Shown here: piece after piece, positions 38,873 through 50,678 of the stretch
Numbering within the stretch: the stretch's first letter is position 1
Layout of the letters: every line of letters starts with the position of its first letter
Made by a program: the position numbers and the translations under genes
Notes under the pieces: generated by a model
The model's database searches: none
Told to the model about the DNA's origin: nothing
Seen by the model: only the letters and a program-made list of their open reading frames with translations
NCBI GenBank assembly: GCA_023014365.1
Contig: JAEBUN010000023.1
Span: forward strand, 682,001-746,000
Direction: 5' to 3'
Source of the DNA: Lepiota brunneoincarnata
Lineage: Eukaryota > Basidiomycota > Agaricomycetes > Agaricales > Agaricaceae
DNA: 64,000 nucleotides

Positions 38873-38898
38873 TTACGTGCAACATCACCGCAAATAAG

Positions 38899-40053
38899 TC
38901 ACGCTAGCAAACGAATTGGCTTCCCATCCAGATATGCTGCAATGTTCTCCACTGTCTGACCCCAAAATATCTACATTTAGGGAAGTTCAGCATAGCACGA
39001 CCCAACGTGGGCGCCAGGCCGCTTGCCTTGTAATGATCCTCGCTGACGTATGCATTGTGCGGACTAAGTGTAACCACATTGCCCAATTTCCTCAGCGGAT
39101 GGCCCAACGGCAGTGGCTCGACATCGAACACATCCAACCCCGCACCCCTGATCCTCCCCTCCCTCAATATCTCCACCAATGCTATCTCGTCAACTAACGG
39201 ACCACGAGATGTATTTATGAAGTAAGCGGAAGGTTTGAGGAGCCGTAGATTGGAGGCTGAGATGATTCCTTGCGTCGAGTCGGAGAGAACGAGGTGGATG
39301 GATACGATATCGGACTCTTTGAGGAGTTGCTCCTTGGTCGAGATGTATTCCACCCCCGCCTTCTCTGCACGTTCGGGAGTAAAATTTGGGGACCAGCCGA
39401 TCACACGGAGATTGAACAGCTTTGCAATCTGTCGGTATTGAGTTCGGAATTTCGGCTCCGCATTATCGCATACAGACAGGAATACGCACTTGGGCAACCC
39501 GTGTACCAAGCCTACCGACCCCAACCAGGCCCAGTGTCTTTCCATTCAGGCCGGTAGGGATGACACTCTGCCATTGGGGCTTCCCGGCCTTGGTGTTTGC
39601 ATCTTCCTCAACAATGTGCCTGATCGTAGCAAGAATGATAGCCCAGATGTGATCGACAGTGGGATTTCCCTCACTCTCGGTGCCTGATACAGGTATTCCC
39701 CTTGATTTGGCGTGAATGGAGTCAATGCTAAAGTTGCGCAGACCCGTGGTTGTGATAAGCCTTGTCGCGGATCCCACTATTGTTACTGACAGGGAGAGAG
39801 AGAGGCTGACAAGACGGGCTCACTTGAGGTTGGGCAACCTGTCAATCAACGTGGCACGGAACTTTGTGCGTTCGCGCATGGTGCAGATGATTTCATAGTC
39901 GTATAACCTCTTTGCGAGCTCATCTTCATCATGGAGCGTTTCGGGGAAGGAGGAGATGGAGAGGCGGTCGATGATAGGGGACCAATCGGCACTGGTTAAG
40001 GCCACATTCTGGTAGTCGTCGAGAATCGCTACGCGGAATTTGGTGTTTGCCAT
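38899..40053 (-). CDS. D-isomer-specific 2-hydroxyacid dehydrogenase
   Basis: NAD-dependent dehydrogenase of the D-2-hydroxyacid/phosphoglycerate dehydrogenase family; substrate not clear. Exon 1 starts MANTKFRVAILDDYQN and has the catalytic-domain start TMRERTKF. Exon 2 has ITTTGLRNFSID and the Rossmann motif LGLVGVGRLGTRVA. Exon 3 has GWSPNFTPERA, SDIVSIHLVLSDSTQGII, the signature FINTSRGPLVDE (active-site Arg), GLDVFDVEPLP and the catalytic His in SPHNAYVSEDHYK. The last exon reads IFWGQTVENIAAYLDGKPIR and ends LLA with TGA at 38899-38901. The last intron (38971-39026) has a GC donor. A downstream, unspliced reading gives a wrong C-terminus. Confidence 0.88.
38971..39026 (-). other. GC-AG intron in the hydroxyacid dehydrogenase gene
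   Basis: 56 nt, donor AAG|GCAAGC and acceptor TGTAG. Splicing here is needed to join SEDHYK to IFWGQTVENI, which matches the family; no GT donor nearby keeps the frame. GC-AG introns are a known minor class with a strong donor context, as seen here. Confidence 0.75.
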
Positions 40054-41209
40054 TTTGTGGTCGGGGCGTGGAGGGCAGAGAACTGGAGTGTGATTGTTCA
40101 TGAGAAAAGTGGCCTATTTCGGGTCGAATGGAGGTCGTAGCTGCGCCATCGCAGTCATCGGTTTAACAGCATTGATCTCGTCTCCTGGAAATTTAGACTC
40201 TTGTTTTACCCTGACCGTTTGGGCCAAAGGCGGTAGGTGCGTATGATTTTTGACCTCGGAATTACCGATGTCTTATCCCATGCGGGATCCTGGATTGGCT
40301 ACGGTAAGTGTGTAGCTCGGATTTTGCAGAACGCAAAAATCGCTAGGAACCCTGGCCTGAGTGTACGCTTTGGAACGGAATGTCTTGGTAAAGATCTAGT
40401 CCTAGGCCATACAACCAAGGGGGCGTCAGGAGTGTTTTTCTCGTATGAATGTGACGTCACAGCAATGACATCTCGTGCTAGTTGCCGGAACCGGAGTTAT
40501 ATTTCCAAGCGCAGAAGCATACTCGAACAGTAAATTACAGCCATGCACTGACTTGCATACATTTCGTTTCTGAAAGTGTGCTGGGCGTACTGGGCCCACA
40601 GTTCTCGTTTTTGCAGACTCCCCGCAATTGAATATGAAGCTAAGTTCAGTGGCCAGAAGAAATCATTCAAGCTGGACGTGCCACCAATATCATGGGACCC
40701 CCAGCAGCTCTCCCAGAAATCCTTCTCAACGTCCCGCCCAACATTCGGCTGCGATGCTAACTTCGTGTTCATAATCAGTTGCAATGGCATTGCCTTACTT
40801 CCCAGACATCACAGTTGCTGGAGATGAATTGTTATCGGGCGGGTTTGGAGACCTTGTGAACGTCAGCATGTGCTGGTCCATTGAATGCTTTACCGATACA
40901 ACTTATCAAGGCATCGATCCCCGACATATTGAAATAGTTCCTCGGTCCCGAAACCTTGACACTCTACGTCTTAGCGAGTAAGGCAGTTCGCGAAGAAGAT
41001 GTCTGCAATAATGAAAACGCTCTCGTAGGGTAGAACCACGAAAAATATCATAGTGGTTACTCTGAATCCGTATTGTGGGAGTTGGCCCCCCCGCATAACA
41101 GTATAGATAATGGGCGATGGCATCACGAACACGTGACGACTCCAATTAATACCCGTCACTCTCCTTTTCTCTACCTCTGCATTGGACGTGACGATCAACG
41201 CTAGCAGCC
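40054..41209. other. Intergenic interval
   Basis: Divergent promoter region between the dehydrogenase and CAND1. A 65-codon plus-strand frame (40784-40981, MALPYFPDITVAG) has protein-like composition but no further support. Confidence 0.4.
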
Positions 41210-44200
41210 ATGACGAAGGGTTACCTGATGACGAATCTCATCGAGAAGGTCAGTTTTACTTTCCTGTTGTTGTCCCGTAGCCTCACCACCCCTCCATAAC
41301 CACAGATGCAGTCCGGTGACCAGGACTTCAGGTGTGTCTCTAGACTGCATCAGCACGATAAAGCTCATACAACATCAGATTCATGGGTCTTAACGATCTC
41401 ATGTCAGAGATCAGGCAAGATCCATCTGTTTTTCAGGGCGATGAGCCTACGGAGAACAAGGTCCTGGACCAGGTCCTGTTGCTCGTCGAGGATAAGATCT
41501 CCGAAGTCAAGAATCAGGCTGTGAAATGGTAGGTATTTTTGACTTGCTAAGGGGTGATCTGTCCTGATGGGCCACAGCTTGGGTCAACTCATTAAGATTC
41601 TTCGCCAGACTCAGATGGAGGTCGTTGTCGACAAGCTGATTGATTTTTCTGGGGGAAAAGATGAGGAGTTGAGGGATATTTCAGCCCTGGGTGCGGCTTC
41701 AATTCGTGTCTTTGGCGTTCTCTTTGACTTATTAGCGTGAAGCACTCAAGACGATCACAGCCGAGTTGCCGCCTGATGGCAAGATAGCCCAGTCGGCATG
41801 CAGCAAATTAACGCCAAAATTGCTTGGCCAACTTGAGAACGTACGGGATTAGTTGGTTTTCCCCACTCTGCTTAGTTGCTTATTACTGCTGCAGCCCTCA
41901 ACACCGCCAGCGGCTTTGGTTGAGACACTCGCGATCCTTTCTATCCTTATCAGTCGTTTCCCTGGTCATGTTTCTAATTCATCGCTGAGTCCCCAGCCCT
42001 TGACGGTTCTCGCCCCACTCCTCAATCATCAGCGCCCCGTCGTTCGAAAGCGTGCGATTATCACACTCTCCCAGTTCATACCCATCTCCCAGGCCTTCCT
42101 CTTTGAGAATCTGCTGCAAAATAGCGTATTTCCGAACCTTGCGCCATCCGCGAACCTCGACAAACAGAGGACCGCTATACAGCTCGTAGCCGCGGTTGCG
42201 CGCCACTCGCCTCTTCACATCGCTCCTGTTTTGGATCAAATCGTGCCCGGGATTTTGAAAGCAATTCAAAAAGATGATGAGGAACTACGCGAAGGGAGCC
42301 TTCAGGCTCTCGAGGCCTTAGCTTTGCGTCTACCAACAGAAGTAACGCCCTATTTAGAAAGCATCGTACAGGCCGGTACCCAATTCATCAAGTATGATCC
42401 CGTGAGTCGGCTACCCTCCTTACTCTTCGGTCGCTAAATTGCCAAAGAACTACGCTGGTGACGCTGGTGACGATGAGGAGATGGTGGATGCAGACGAAGA
42501 AGAGGACTCGGGCGATGATTTGGACGACGAGTAGGCCGGTTCCTGCTCACCCACCAGCATATTCTTAACCAGTTTCAGGTACTCTGATGACGAAGACACT
42601 TCATACAAGATTCGTCGCTCTGCCACGAAACTTCTTGCCGGTGTTATCGGGACCCGCCCAGAACTACTCACTTCGATATATCGGGAGGTATCACCTGTAT
42701 TGATTTCAAAGTTTGGAGATCGCGAGGAGAATGTTCGACTGGAAGTGTGGCAAACCTACATCATCCTTCTGAACCAAACGGCGATATACGGCGGTGTCCC
42801 TGCAAAAGATGATTTAACACCCCGCGGGAAAAGAAAAAGAGATGCTGAGGGAGTGATGGACGTCGAGGAAACACCGTGCACACTGTTGAAGGGTCAGGTA
42901 CCCACGCTATCGAAAGCACTCCTCAACCAACTCAAGTCCTCCAAAACGCCACCTCCGGTGCTTCAAGCAGGTTTTGGTCTCTTGAACGCACTACTCACCG
43001 TCCTTCCTGGGTCATTGTCAACGCAAGTAACACCAGTCACCACCATCTCAAGGTTGATTTTGTCACAACCTCCATCAACCTCCACCTCTACCCTACATCT
43101 TACAACGTTATCCTTCCTCTCTCTCTTTTTCTCCACCCATGCACCTCCAACTTTTTCCGCCTCGCTGTCGCAGCTTGTTCCTGTTCTGACCAACTCCCTG
43201 GCTGAAAGACATCCCCGTATCGCGTCTGAGGCCTTCCGCGTATTCTCATCATTATTGAATGCTCTCAAGCCTATAAAAAACGGCGAGTGGGTCGAGCAGG
43301 TATACAATCGGGCAGTGCAGCGGCTAGCAAGTCACGATACTGATGCGGAAGTACGTACCTGCGCTGAAGAATGTATTGCGGATCTTTGGGTCTGTGCAAC
43401 CGATGTTGTCCGCGACAAGGACAGAAAGGAATGGGAATATATCTGCAGGTCCCTGGGAAAGACGGATAGCGCTGTTAAGGTTGTCACGAAGGTTGCAAGG
43501 GAGGTTCAGGTTGGGGATGACTGGGTAAACGGTATTGTCGAATGGTTAATCAATTTGTTGAAGAAGAGCGGGAGACTCGGCAAGGCCGAGGTGTTTTTAG
43601 CGTTAGATGTTCTGCTTCGAAGGTGGGTATTGAGACACCTTCGTTCCTTTATCGCTTAACAAACTCCAACAGCTACACATCTGGGGTACCATCCAACCTT
43701 GCGCCTCACCTGGTCCCTCAGGTCAAGGGGTATCTCTCGACCGCAGATTTTGCTCTTCTCTCCCAATCACTAAACATCGTTGCTTTGCTCCTGGAATTGT
43801 CCCCAGCATCCACTTTCCCTGAAGTCGAACGCGACCTGCTCTCAGACCTATATAATATCGCGCACTCACCTCTTATCACTGGCGCGGCTCTTGAATCTCT
43901 TTTCAAATTCTTCGGGGCTCTGGTCCAAGCCGATAATCAGATTGCTACTCATGTAGTTCCCAATCTCGTTATAGCTGCAGAGAAGACGCCAAAGGGTGAA
44001 GCCAGCCCTGCAAATGTAGCCAGATGTGTTGCGGCGGTGGTCAAGAGTCAACAGGGTGTCGCTGCGGGAGTAATCGCCGAATACTCGAAGAACTTGAAAG
44101 TCTGTCTCCGAGCGCTAGATCGCATGAATATGCCTAACCGACTTAGCAGAAGACGTCCAGGGCCAAACCTTCTTTGGTCATCCTAAGTTTGTTGATCATT

Positions 44201-45673
44201 GGGGAGCTTGGTCGATTTATGTGAGTACACATCCGATACTACACAGGAGGTTTCTCTTGACGGGGACTCTTTAGTGACATGTTACCGCAGAACGAGGTCT
44301 TTTCTAACGTGGTTGAGCTTTTCTCAGCTGAACAGGAAGAGACTAGAGCCGCTGCCGCGTTCGCCGCGGGTAACTCTGATTCCCTGTTCCAGTAGCATTT
44401 TCTGATATCTGCCTTCAGGAAACATCGCCATAGGTAACCTACAGCAATTCCTCCCTGCTATTGTCAAGCTTGTGGAAAACGACAATAAGAGACGCTTGTT
44501 GGCACTTCATGCGTCTAAGGAGGTATGCATATCACTTCTTATCACCCTTCCCAAGTGATCAGAAAATCTACATTCTCTTTATAGGTTGTTACCCATTGCT
44601 CTCAGAACCAGCTCGAAAGCGTCGCTGACGTCCTTTGGGTGCCCCTCTTTACGAATTCAGAGACCGCGGAGGAGACGACAAGGAACGTTGCTGCTGCGTG
44701 TCTCGGCAAGCTCGCAACTACCCACCCTTCACGATATCTCCCTCAGCTCCATGTAAGCTTTTTCTTCTTTGGATCTGGCAGCATTTTAAGGGACTGAATG
44801 GTTTCCTCAGGCTCGTATTCGCGACGACAACCCTTCCACTCGTGCCACTGTTATTTCTGCTATTAGATACACCTTCGCCGATGCTTCGCGATCCTACGAC
44901 GATTTGCTTACTCCTCTCATTGTCGACTTCTTGTCGCTCATTCAGGACCAGGACCTCGTGAGCTCCCCCCCCAAATCGATCTTTCCTTGAGGACGTTCCT
45001 GATATCTCCTATAGACTGTCCGCCGCTTAGCGCTTTCTGCTATGAATTCTGCGGCTCGGACAAAGCCCTACCTTATTCGAGACCATCTACCTGCTCTGCT
45101 ACCCAACCTTTACCAGGAAACGGCCGTCAATCCTGCCCTTGTGCGTACCGTACAGATGGGTCCCTGGACTCATAAAGTAGATGACGGCCTCGAGACGAGG
45201 AAGACTGCCTATGAGACCATGTATACTCTTGTAAGTTTTCACCTCCGGCTAGAGTGCTACTTGCTTGATGACCACGATCACCTTTCCAGCTCGATACATG
45301 TTTGACCAAGCTGGACCTCCATATTTTCCTGAACCGCGTCATTCCGGGGCTATCAGATGACTCTGACGAAATTAAGGTTATCTCTCATATGATGCTCTTC
45401 CGACTTTCTCAGGTGGCTCCTTCTGCTGCTGCACAGCATCTTGATGAGGCGCTTCCTCAACTTGAAAAGACGATGAAAGGCGCAACTGTGACGAAGGATA
45501 CTGTGAAGCAAGACCTCGAGAGAGCCGCAGAGTTGCAGAGAAGCGCGTTGAGGGCTATTGCCTCACTGAACAAGATTGGGTCGGGAACTTCGCCAAGGTT
45601 CGATACGTTCGTGGAGGAGCTAAAGCAGAATTCGACTTGGGGTCTGGAGCTAAAAGAGTTGGTCGGTCAGTGA
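41210..45673 (+). CDS. CAND1: CAND1/TIP120, cullin-associated NEDD8-dissociated protein
   Basis: HEAT-repeat exchange factor that binds cullin-RBX1 and swaps substrate receptors of SCF-type ubiquitin ligases. It starts MTKGYLMTNLIEK at 41210, then MQSGDQDFRFMGLNDLM, LLLVEDKISEVKNQAVKC, LGQLIKILRQTQ. HEAT repeats continue with RPVVRKRAIITLSQF, then an acidic loop (DDEEMVDADEEEDSGDD), SYKIRRSATKLLAGVI, FGDREENVRLEVW, SLLIIGELGRFIDM and VAAACLGKLATTHPSRYL. The end has VRRLALSAMNSAARTKPYLIRDHLPALLP, ISHMMLFRLSQV and KELVGQ with TGA at 45671-45673. More than ten introns of about 50-60 nt, some with weak donors (GTCTGT, GTAGGC). Length (about 1,200 residues) and motif order match the family. CSN7 in the same window acts on the opposite side of the cullin neddylation cycle. 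Confidence 0.95.
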
Positions 45674-45986
45674 GTGGAAAGTCCTCGGAGTGTTTCAGGT
45701 AAATCGTGTATGATTATTTTGGTGATCTTTTCGATGGTTACCTCTTCTCCATTGTAAAGTATCTCCTTGGTCCCGGATTGATAATTTTGATTTCCTACTG
45801 CTACTAAGTACTGCTTGGGAGTGGCAAGCTCTGGTGGGAAATAAAAGAGACTTGTGGCGCCTTCAATCCGTCGCGCTCTGCCTCACAGATTAACTCAGTG
45901 ATTGCAAGCAAGGCTTTCTACAAGTACCTCCCTTTCTCGCTCTACAAAGAACTACGTTCCTGATTATGTAGATGGCCTGCCACCGA

Positions 45987-47082
45987 CTACTCAACAGAAT
46001 ACTTGACAAGTGCTTTCTCTCGCAAAGCAACGATGTCCTCCCGGGTAAGTGAAGTATTGTTGAGGACATATCCCTCTGCATCGCCGTAGATTTCTCGAAT
46101 CATTTTGCATGCAGCTATCATAGTCTCGACCCTAACGAAGGAGATGAGGAATATGTACCATAACTTTCGTGGGGGCAGCGCAGATTACCTTGAAGTGCCC
46201 ATGTTCTTGGCGCCGATAGGATTGACTCGAAAAGCATTATCGCTGGATAAGCGTGCAACCAATTTCTCGTAGACGGGTTTCAAGCCAATGGTTGTCAGAG
46301 CGTATTCTTCGGCGATTTCGGTTTCGGATACGCCCAAAAGCTGTTGTGAACTTTTTTAGTAAGAGAGCGAAAGTTGCATTTTACACTTACGAGTAGTATC
46401 ACAGCTACAAGAACGCCCGTGCGGTCTTTTCCAGCTGGAAATTTTTTTCTTAAAAAAAACAGTAGATATATACGAAGGTGAAGCCGTATACCTGTACAGT
46501 GAATCAAAGGGGGATGGTCTGGATTTTCGAGGATATGGCGTATCGTAACTTCAAGGGCTGTTCCGAGTTGCTGTAGGTCGTTTTTATATCCCGTGAGGAA
46601 AGTCTGTGGCGTGGATGAATTCGTACACGGTGAGTGAAAAAGGCCTCCCCCCGACAGAAGATCGTCACTCACATTTAGTTCGTCTGTCTCAAATTTTTTA
46701 AGACTAACATCATGTCGGATGCTTGTACATGGTGGGGAAATAACGGACTTTACCGTGTGGCAAGACTCTCGCGGTCCATCTTGATCTCTCTGTGGATAGG
46801 CGCATGTTCGATCTTGATACCCAGCAGATGAGGTGGAGTTTTCCACTTTTCATTCTCTTGTTCGGAACGGAGGTCGATGACCTTTTTGATGTTGAGAGAA
46901 GTTAGAGCTTCCACTCCGTCTTTGGTTATACCGGCAAGCTCTCCAGAACGGAACAGCAGGTTTGGCCTGACACGCAGAGTCGGGTCGGAAGGCAAGGGGT
47001 AGCCCCCTACCCCACGGAAGTTGTATACCCCTTCGACTTGAATGAAGGGTGGATCGAGAGGGGTAATTTGCTCTGTTGCCAT
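45987..47082 (-). CDS. Tyrosine/dual-specificity phosphatase (Y_phosphatase3 type)
   Basis: Cysteine-based protein phosphatase of the type found in many fungi. The first exon starts MATEQITPLDPPF and has GVYNFRGVGGYPL, NLLFRSGELAGITKDGVEAL, NIKKVIDLRSEQE. A later exon gives EVTIRHILENPDHPPLIHCT and, across an intron, AGKDRTGVLVAVILL. The joined catalytic loop HCTAGKDRTG carries the nucleophile Cys and the Arg of the CX5R motif. The C-terminal exon ends NNTSLTREDIVALREKALVKYSVE with TAG at 45987-45989. About five exons. The family includes phosphatases acting on proteins and on lipids, so the substrate is open. The gene converges on CAND1, with about 310 bp between stop codons. Confidence 0.88.
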
Positions 47083-48065
47083 TGGAGAGGTTTTTTTTTG
47101 TTTTTTGCCCGGACTAGATAAGTTGTTTAAATACGGCTTGGCATTTTGTGCGCCCTAAAAATACAATAGCTAAATGATCGCCCTTCACCAAACAGATAAT
47201 ATATAAGTGCGCCGGCCGGAGGCGTTGAGAAGGACCCCCTGATAGTCCCTCTGGAGCTTGAAGGATGGTGGGGAACATAAACATGTCAAATTTGACCGGA
47301 AGGTCGGAGCCGCGCTCCGGGTTTTTGAAAGTCCTGGAGGTCAAATGTCGGAGGTCCTGGTCCGGACACATGCTTTAAATTTTCGAGAGGTCGGGGACAA
47401 ATATTCTGATGGTCAAGGGAGGTCACCTCATTTTCCACACTCAGATGTCGAGTGTTCGACATCAGGCGTGATACACTTATGTTCTATAGCTAATTTCCAA
47501 TTTGCACAGCAACGAATGGAGCAAAAAAAATGGACATCTATTTCTCTCTCTGGCGAGACAGAAATGGCAGTGCCCAGCGCCATGCAATGACATCTACCTC
47601 TCAGATGCTCGCAGTATTTGCTAAACAACCTCAGACCTGCACCGACATAGGCATTTACAATAAGCTGCGAGGAGACCTTAACCTAATCAGGCAAGCGATG
47701 GGGGAGGGCTGGGAAGGGGAGTCGCGGGGTTAGAGTAGGACAACTCCGACAGGAGGGGAAATGAAGGAGGAATAGCGATTTAATCCAAAATTTAGAAAAA
47801 TTCTCCTCCGACCTCTATGGGGCTATCAGGGGTCCTAGTAGAAGTTGGAGAGTGGAACTTCTCAGCAGGAACGAGATGCATATAAGAGACCGGCTCAAGA
47901 GGGATGAGTTACTCAGTTACAGTCGGAGTGTAATCTTCGTTCGCTGAAAAAAGAATCTCGTGCCCATGCAGCACATAATCGTTGGTCATCAGGATGTTTA
48001 TACCACATAGCTCCGTCTCTGCGAGGTGTTCGCCGGGGCTCTCATCATGTCGTCGAGGGTGAAAC
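47083..48065. other. Intergenic interval with AGGTC repeats
   Basis: No gene. Five AGGTC pentamers in the same orientation lie at 47301, 47338, 47352, 47388 and 47420, about 220-340 bp upstream of the phosphatase start. Confidence 0.45.
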
Positions 48066-49768
48066 ATGCCAGAATCCATGGGCAAGCTCAACCAAACATT
48101 TCTCTCTTTCTCTCCCTTGCGATATTCCCGAGTCCCGGAGCAGCAGATGGCCATTGCGACTTGGTCAACGATACGGCTCCGAATTCGCCATGCTCTAGTA
48201 CACGTCTGGAACTGCCTTTTTGCCGCGTATTTCGGGGTGGTTCACGCCAAGCAGTCAGAATCGTCCATCCCTCTACCTGCCACTTCATCTAATCACACCT
48301 CATTCTTTCCTATTGCGATCAAATACTCTCGGCACACAACCGAGTTTGAAGGTAAGATTGTCTGTGCGCCTCATACTTATGTTAACTGGTCGCTTGTTCC
48401 GATTTTCGGGCATTCATCAGCGTCTCAGCAGAGATTGAGACAAAGCATTAGATTACAGAATGTGTCTCTTCGGGATCCCCAGCGTTGTACCACTCCTCTG
48501 CTGCCCTTCCATCATATTCCAAGTTCGGTGGACGAAGAGGAGATCGGGGAGAGATCAACCAATAGCGATAATTCCAATGGGTCTAGTGACGATGGCGCCT
48601 CCGTGACTTCATCACCTTCCCTTTCGCTCCACACACCTCTAGCTACCCCGGATGCGGTTCGGAGCGCTGGTCTGTACTATTTCAATGAAGAGAGGCAAAA
48701 CATTGCTGATTTCACTCCGAAGATCCCCTTGTATATCACACAGGGTCACGCTATTCCTCATCCAACTTCAGCCATTTCTATGATTCCGGATATACCCAGA
48801 ATTTTTGTGATATGGAAGAACTTACGCTCTCCGACTACGAGTTATGCGCCCTGACAAAGTCGTCGTATGTTTTTCGTAACAGCATTGCACGAGATTACCC
48901 TCTCCGCGTAAATAATCGCAGGTTTTGTGGATGCAAGATGCGCTGTTCCAGCTACACCCCAATTACCCCTCCCCCGATCACCGGACCTCTCTCTGTTCAC
49001 GATAGCCCGGCGCTCAATCACGGTTTTTCTTCAATACCGAGGACTTCTTTCACTGGCGCCTTGTTGCAGGTATGGCGTGGCACAACGCCTGCGGACGATA
49101 TCTTGCTCGATAGCCTGGGATTCACTATCCCGGATCCCTCCAGTGGCTCTCTGCGGCAAGAATTGTTACTTGCTGATAAACCACCCGAAACAAGGCCTGG
49201 CCATAACAATAGCGCCAAAACGGTGATCACGCGAGCCGCGACCTTTGTGCATAGTTCTGGACCAATCAAGGTTTTGCCATCCTCGTCTCCCGTTTACTCT
49301 CGTGCTCTTGTTCGAAATACGGTCCCTGGGAAATCTTTGAACGGTGTTATATCGGACGCACACACTCCTTTCTCGGTCTATTCTGGTGCATGGGCAATAT
49401 ATCACGAGCCGAAAATCGACATAAGGAGTGTACTCTGTCGTGAGCAACTGCCGCTCATATCGGGGGTCGTAGCGAGAACGCGCCCATTAAGGCCTACTTC
49501 TATTGATTCTAGCCCAGGAACAGCACAACAACTCTCTGCTTTGGGAATGGGATGCTCTCGCGTCGGCCTGGCGCCCTCGGAAATGGACCAACTCAGGAGT
49601 CTCAGAGAGCTAGTCGCAACTTTTGACCAGACGATCATGACTAGTTGCAGGGCGATGCACAGTCCTTTCGGGGCAGAACAGACAGATTGGCTTGACCTCG
49701 ATTGGGAGGATGTTGACCCTGGTTGGAGCTCTGATTCGGGTTTCGCTTCGCAGGGAATTGCCTTGTGA
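48066..49768 (+). CDS. Hypothetical protein, two exon-sized frames
   Basis: Not recognised. The first frame (48066-48854) starts MPESMGKLNQTF and includes a hydrophobic stretch (HVWNCLFAAYFGVVH), a Ser/Asp-rich part (NSDNSNGSSDDGAS) and YITQGHAIPHPTS. The second (ending 49768 with TGA) includes MEELTLSDYELCAL, VWRGTTPADDILLDSLGF, YSGAWAIYHEPK and an acidic end (DWLDLDWEDVDPGW). They are in different frames and overlap near 48812-48854, so an intron joins them around 48750-48850; I could not fix its ends. A second intron with donor GTATGT and acceptor CGCAG near 48867-48920 is likely. Both halves look coding, but whether they form one gene is inferred. Confidence 0.45.
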
Positions 49769-49995
49769 GCTGGGGATTTAATCACGTGCTTTCGTAAAAT
49801 TGTATTGTATTCCTCGCTAAGCATTCGTTTTGTAATATGATTGATTATGAGCATGCTGCAGTTCGTCGCGAAATAGCCAACTAACCTTAGACCGCAACGC
49901 GCCAATCGTGCTCGGCCAGGATGTTGGTGGTGATCACGTGGCGTTACATTTACCAAAGGTAACCGATCGCGTTTTGGGGGGTCTACCTAATTACC

Positions 49996-50462
49996 ATGTC
50001 CAACCCATTGCCTGTGAATCTCTACGAGAGCCTATTGTCGAAACTAGTTGCAGTACTCGAGTTGACACACCAGTTGGAGGGCGTGACGACGCCCGCAGCG
50101 AAGCAGGCTACTCTACAGGCGGTCAGTACTTGGACGTAGGCTCTCAATCGTGACTTATCAATTCTACAGACAAATGACTTCAAGAATGCTCTATCTCGGG
50201 CGAGGGATCTAGTAACAAACCTGCCGGGAGGGGAACTATTGATTGTGGATCAAGAGGAAGCAATTCATATGTTAGAGACGCTACGGGATCGAAAGCGGTA
50301 GGTGTGCTTAGTTTTGGCACGTTATGGCTCTTCCTCACCATAATACATCGTAGCGCGCAGCTGGAGGGATTTTCACAGCAACCTCTACAGTCTTCTGTGA
50401 TATCTGCAGACGAAAGTAAGATGGAGGTTGACTCGATGGCCTCCACGCCTGCGAACGATTGA
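49996..50462 (+). CDS. MED9: Mediator complex subunit 9-like protein
   Basis: A small predicted Mediator (RNA polymerase II coactivator) subunit. Three exons give about 115 residues. Exon 1 starts MSNPLPVNLYESLLSKLVAV and ends TPAAKQATLQA before GTCAGT. Exon 2 reads TNDFKNALSRARDLVTNLPG, then GELLIVDQEEAIHMLETLRD and ends RKR before GTAGGT. Exon 3 is acidic and Ser-rich and ends ASTPAND with TGA at 50460-50462. The order of a helical N-terminal pair, the LPGGEL turn, a DQ-E helix and RDRKR fits the fungal Med9/Cse2 pattern as I recall it. The two introns are about 46 and 55 nt. A short helical protein of another complex is possible, so confidence is moderate. Confidence 0.6.
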
Positions 50463-50678
50463 CTTCTGCTATTGGTCGTTCAAATGGGTTTCGCCTTGCG
50501 GTTACAATTGAAATGTTTCTCTGGCACCGAGAGCAAAAGGAGTTTAAACTCCTTATCTTTCACTCTTACCCTCTCAACGTTTCTCTTCCTACGCTGGTCG
50601 TAATTTTCAAACCCTCGACACACTCCTTCAGTCATTCGCTTTTCTTCATTTCTTTCTTTGCACTGGTTGCACGCACTT

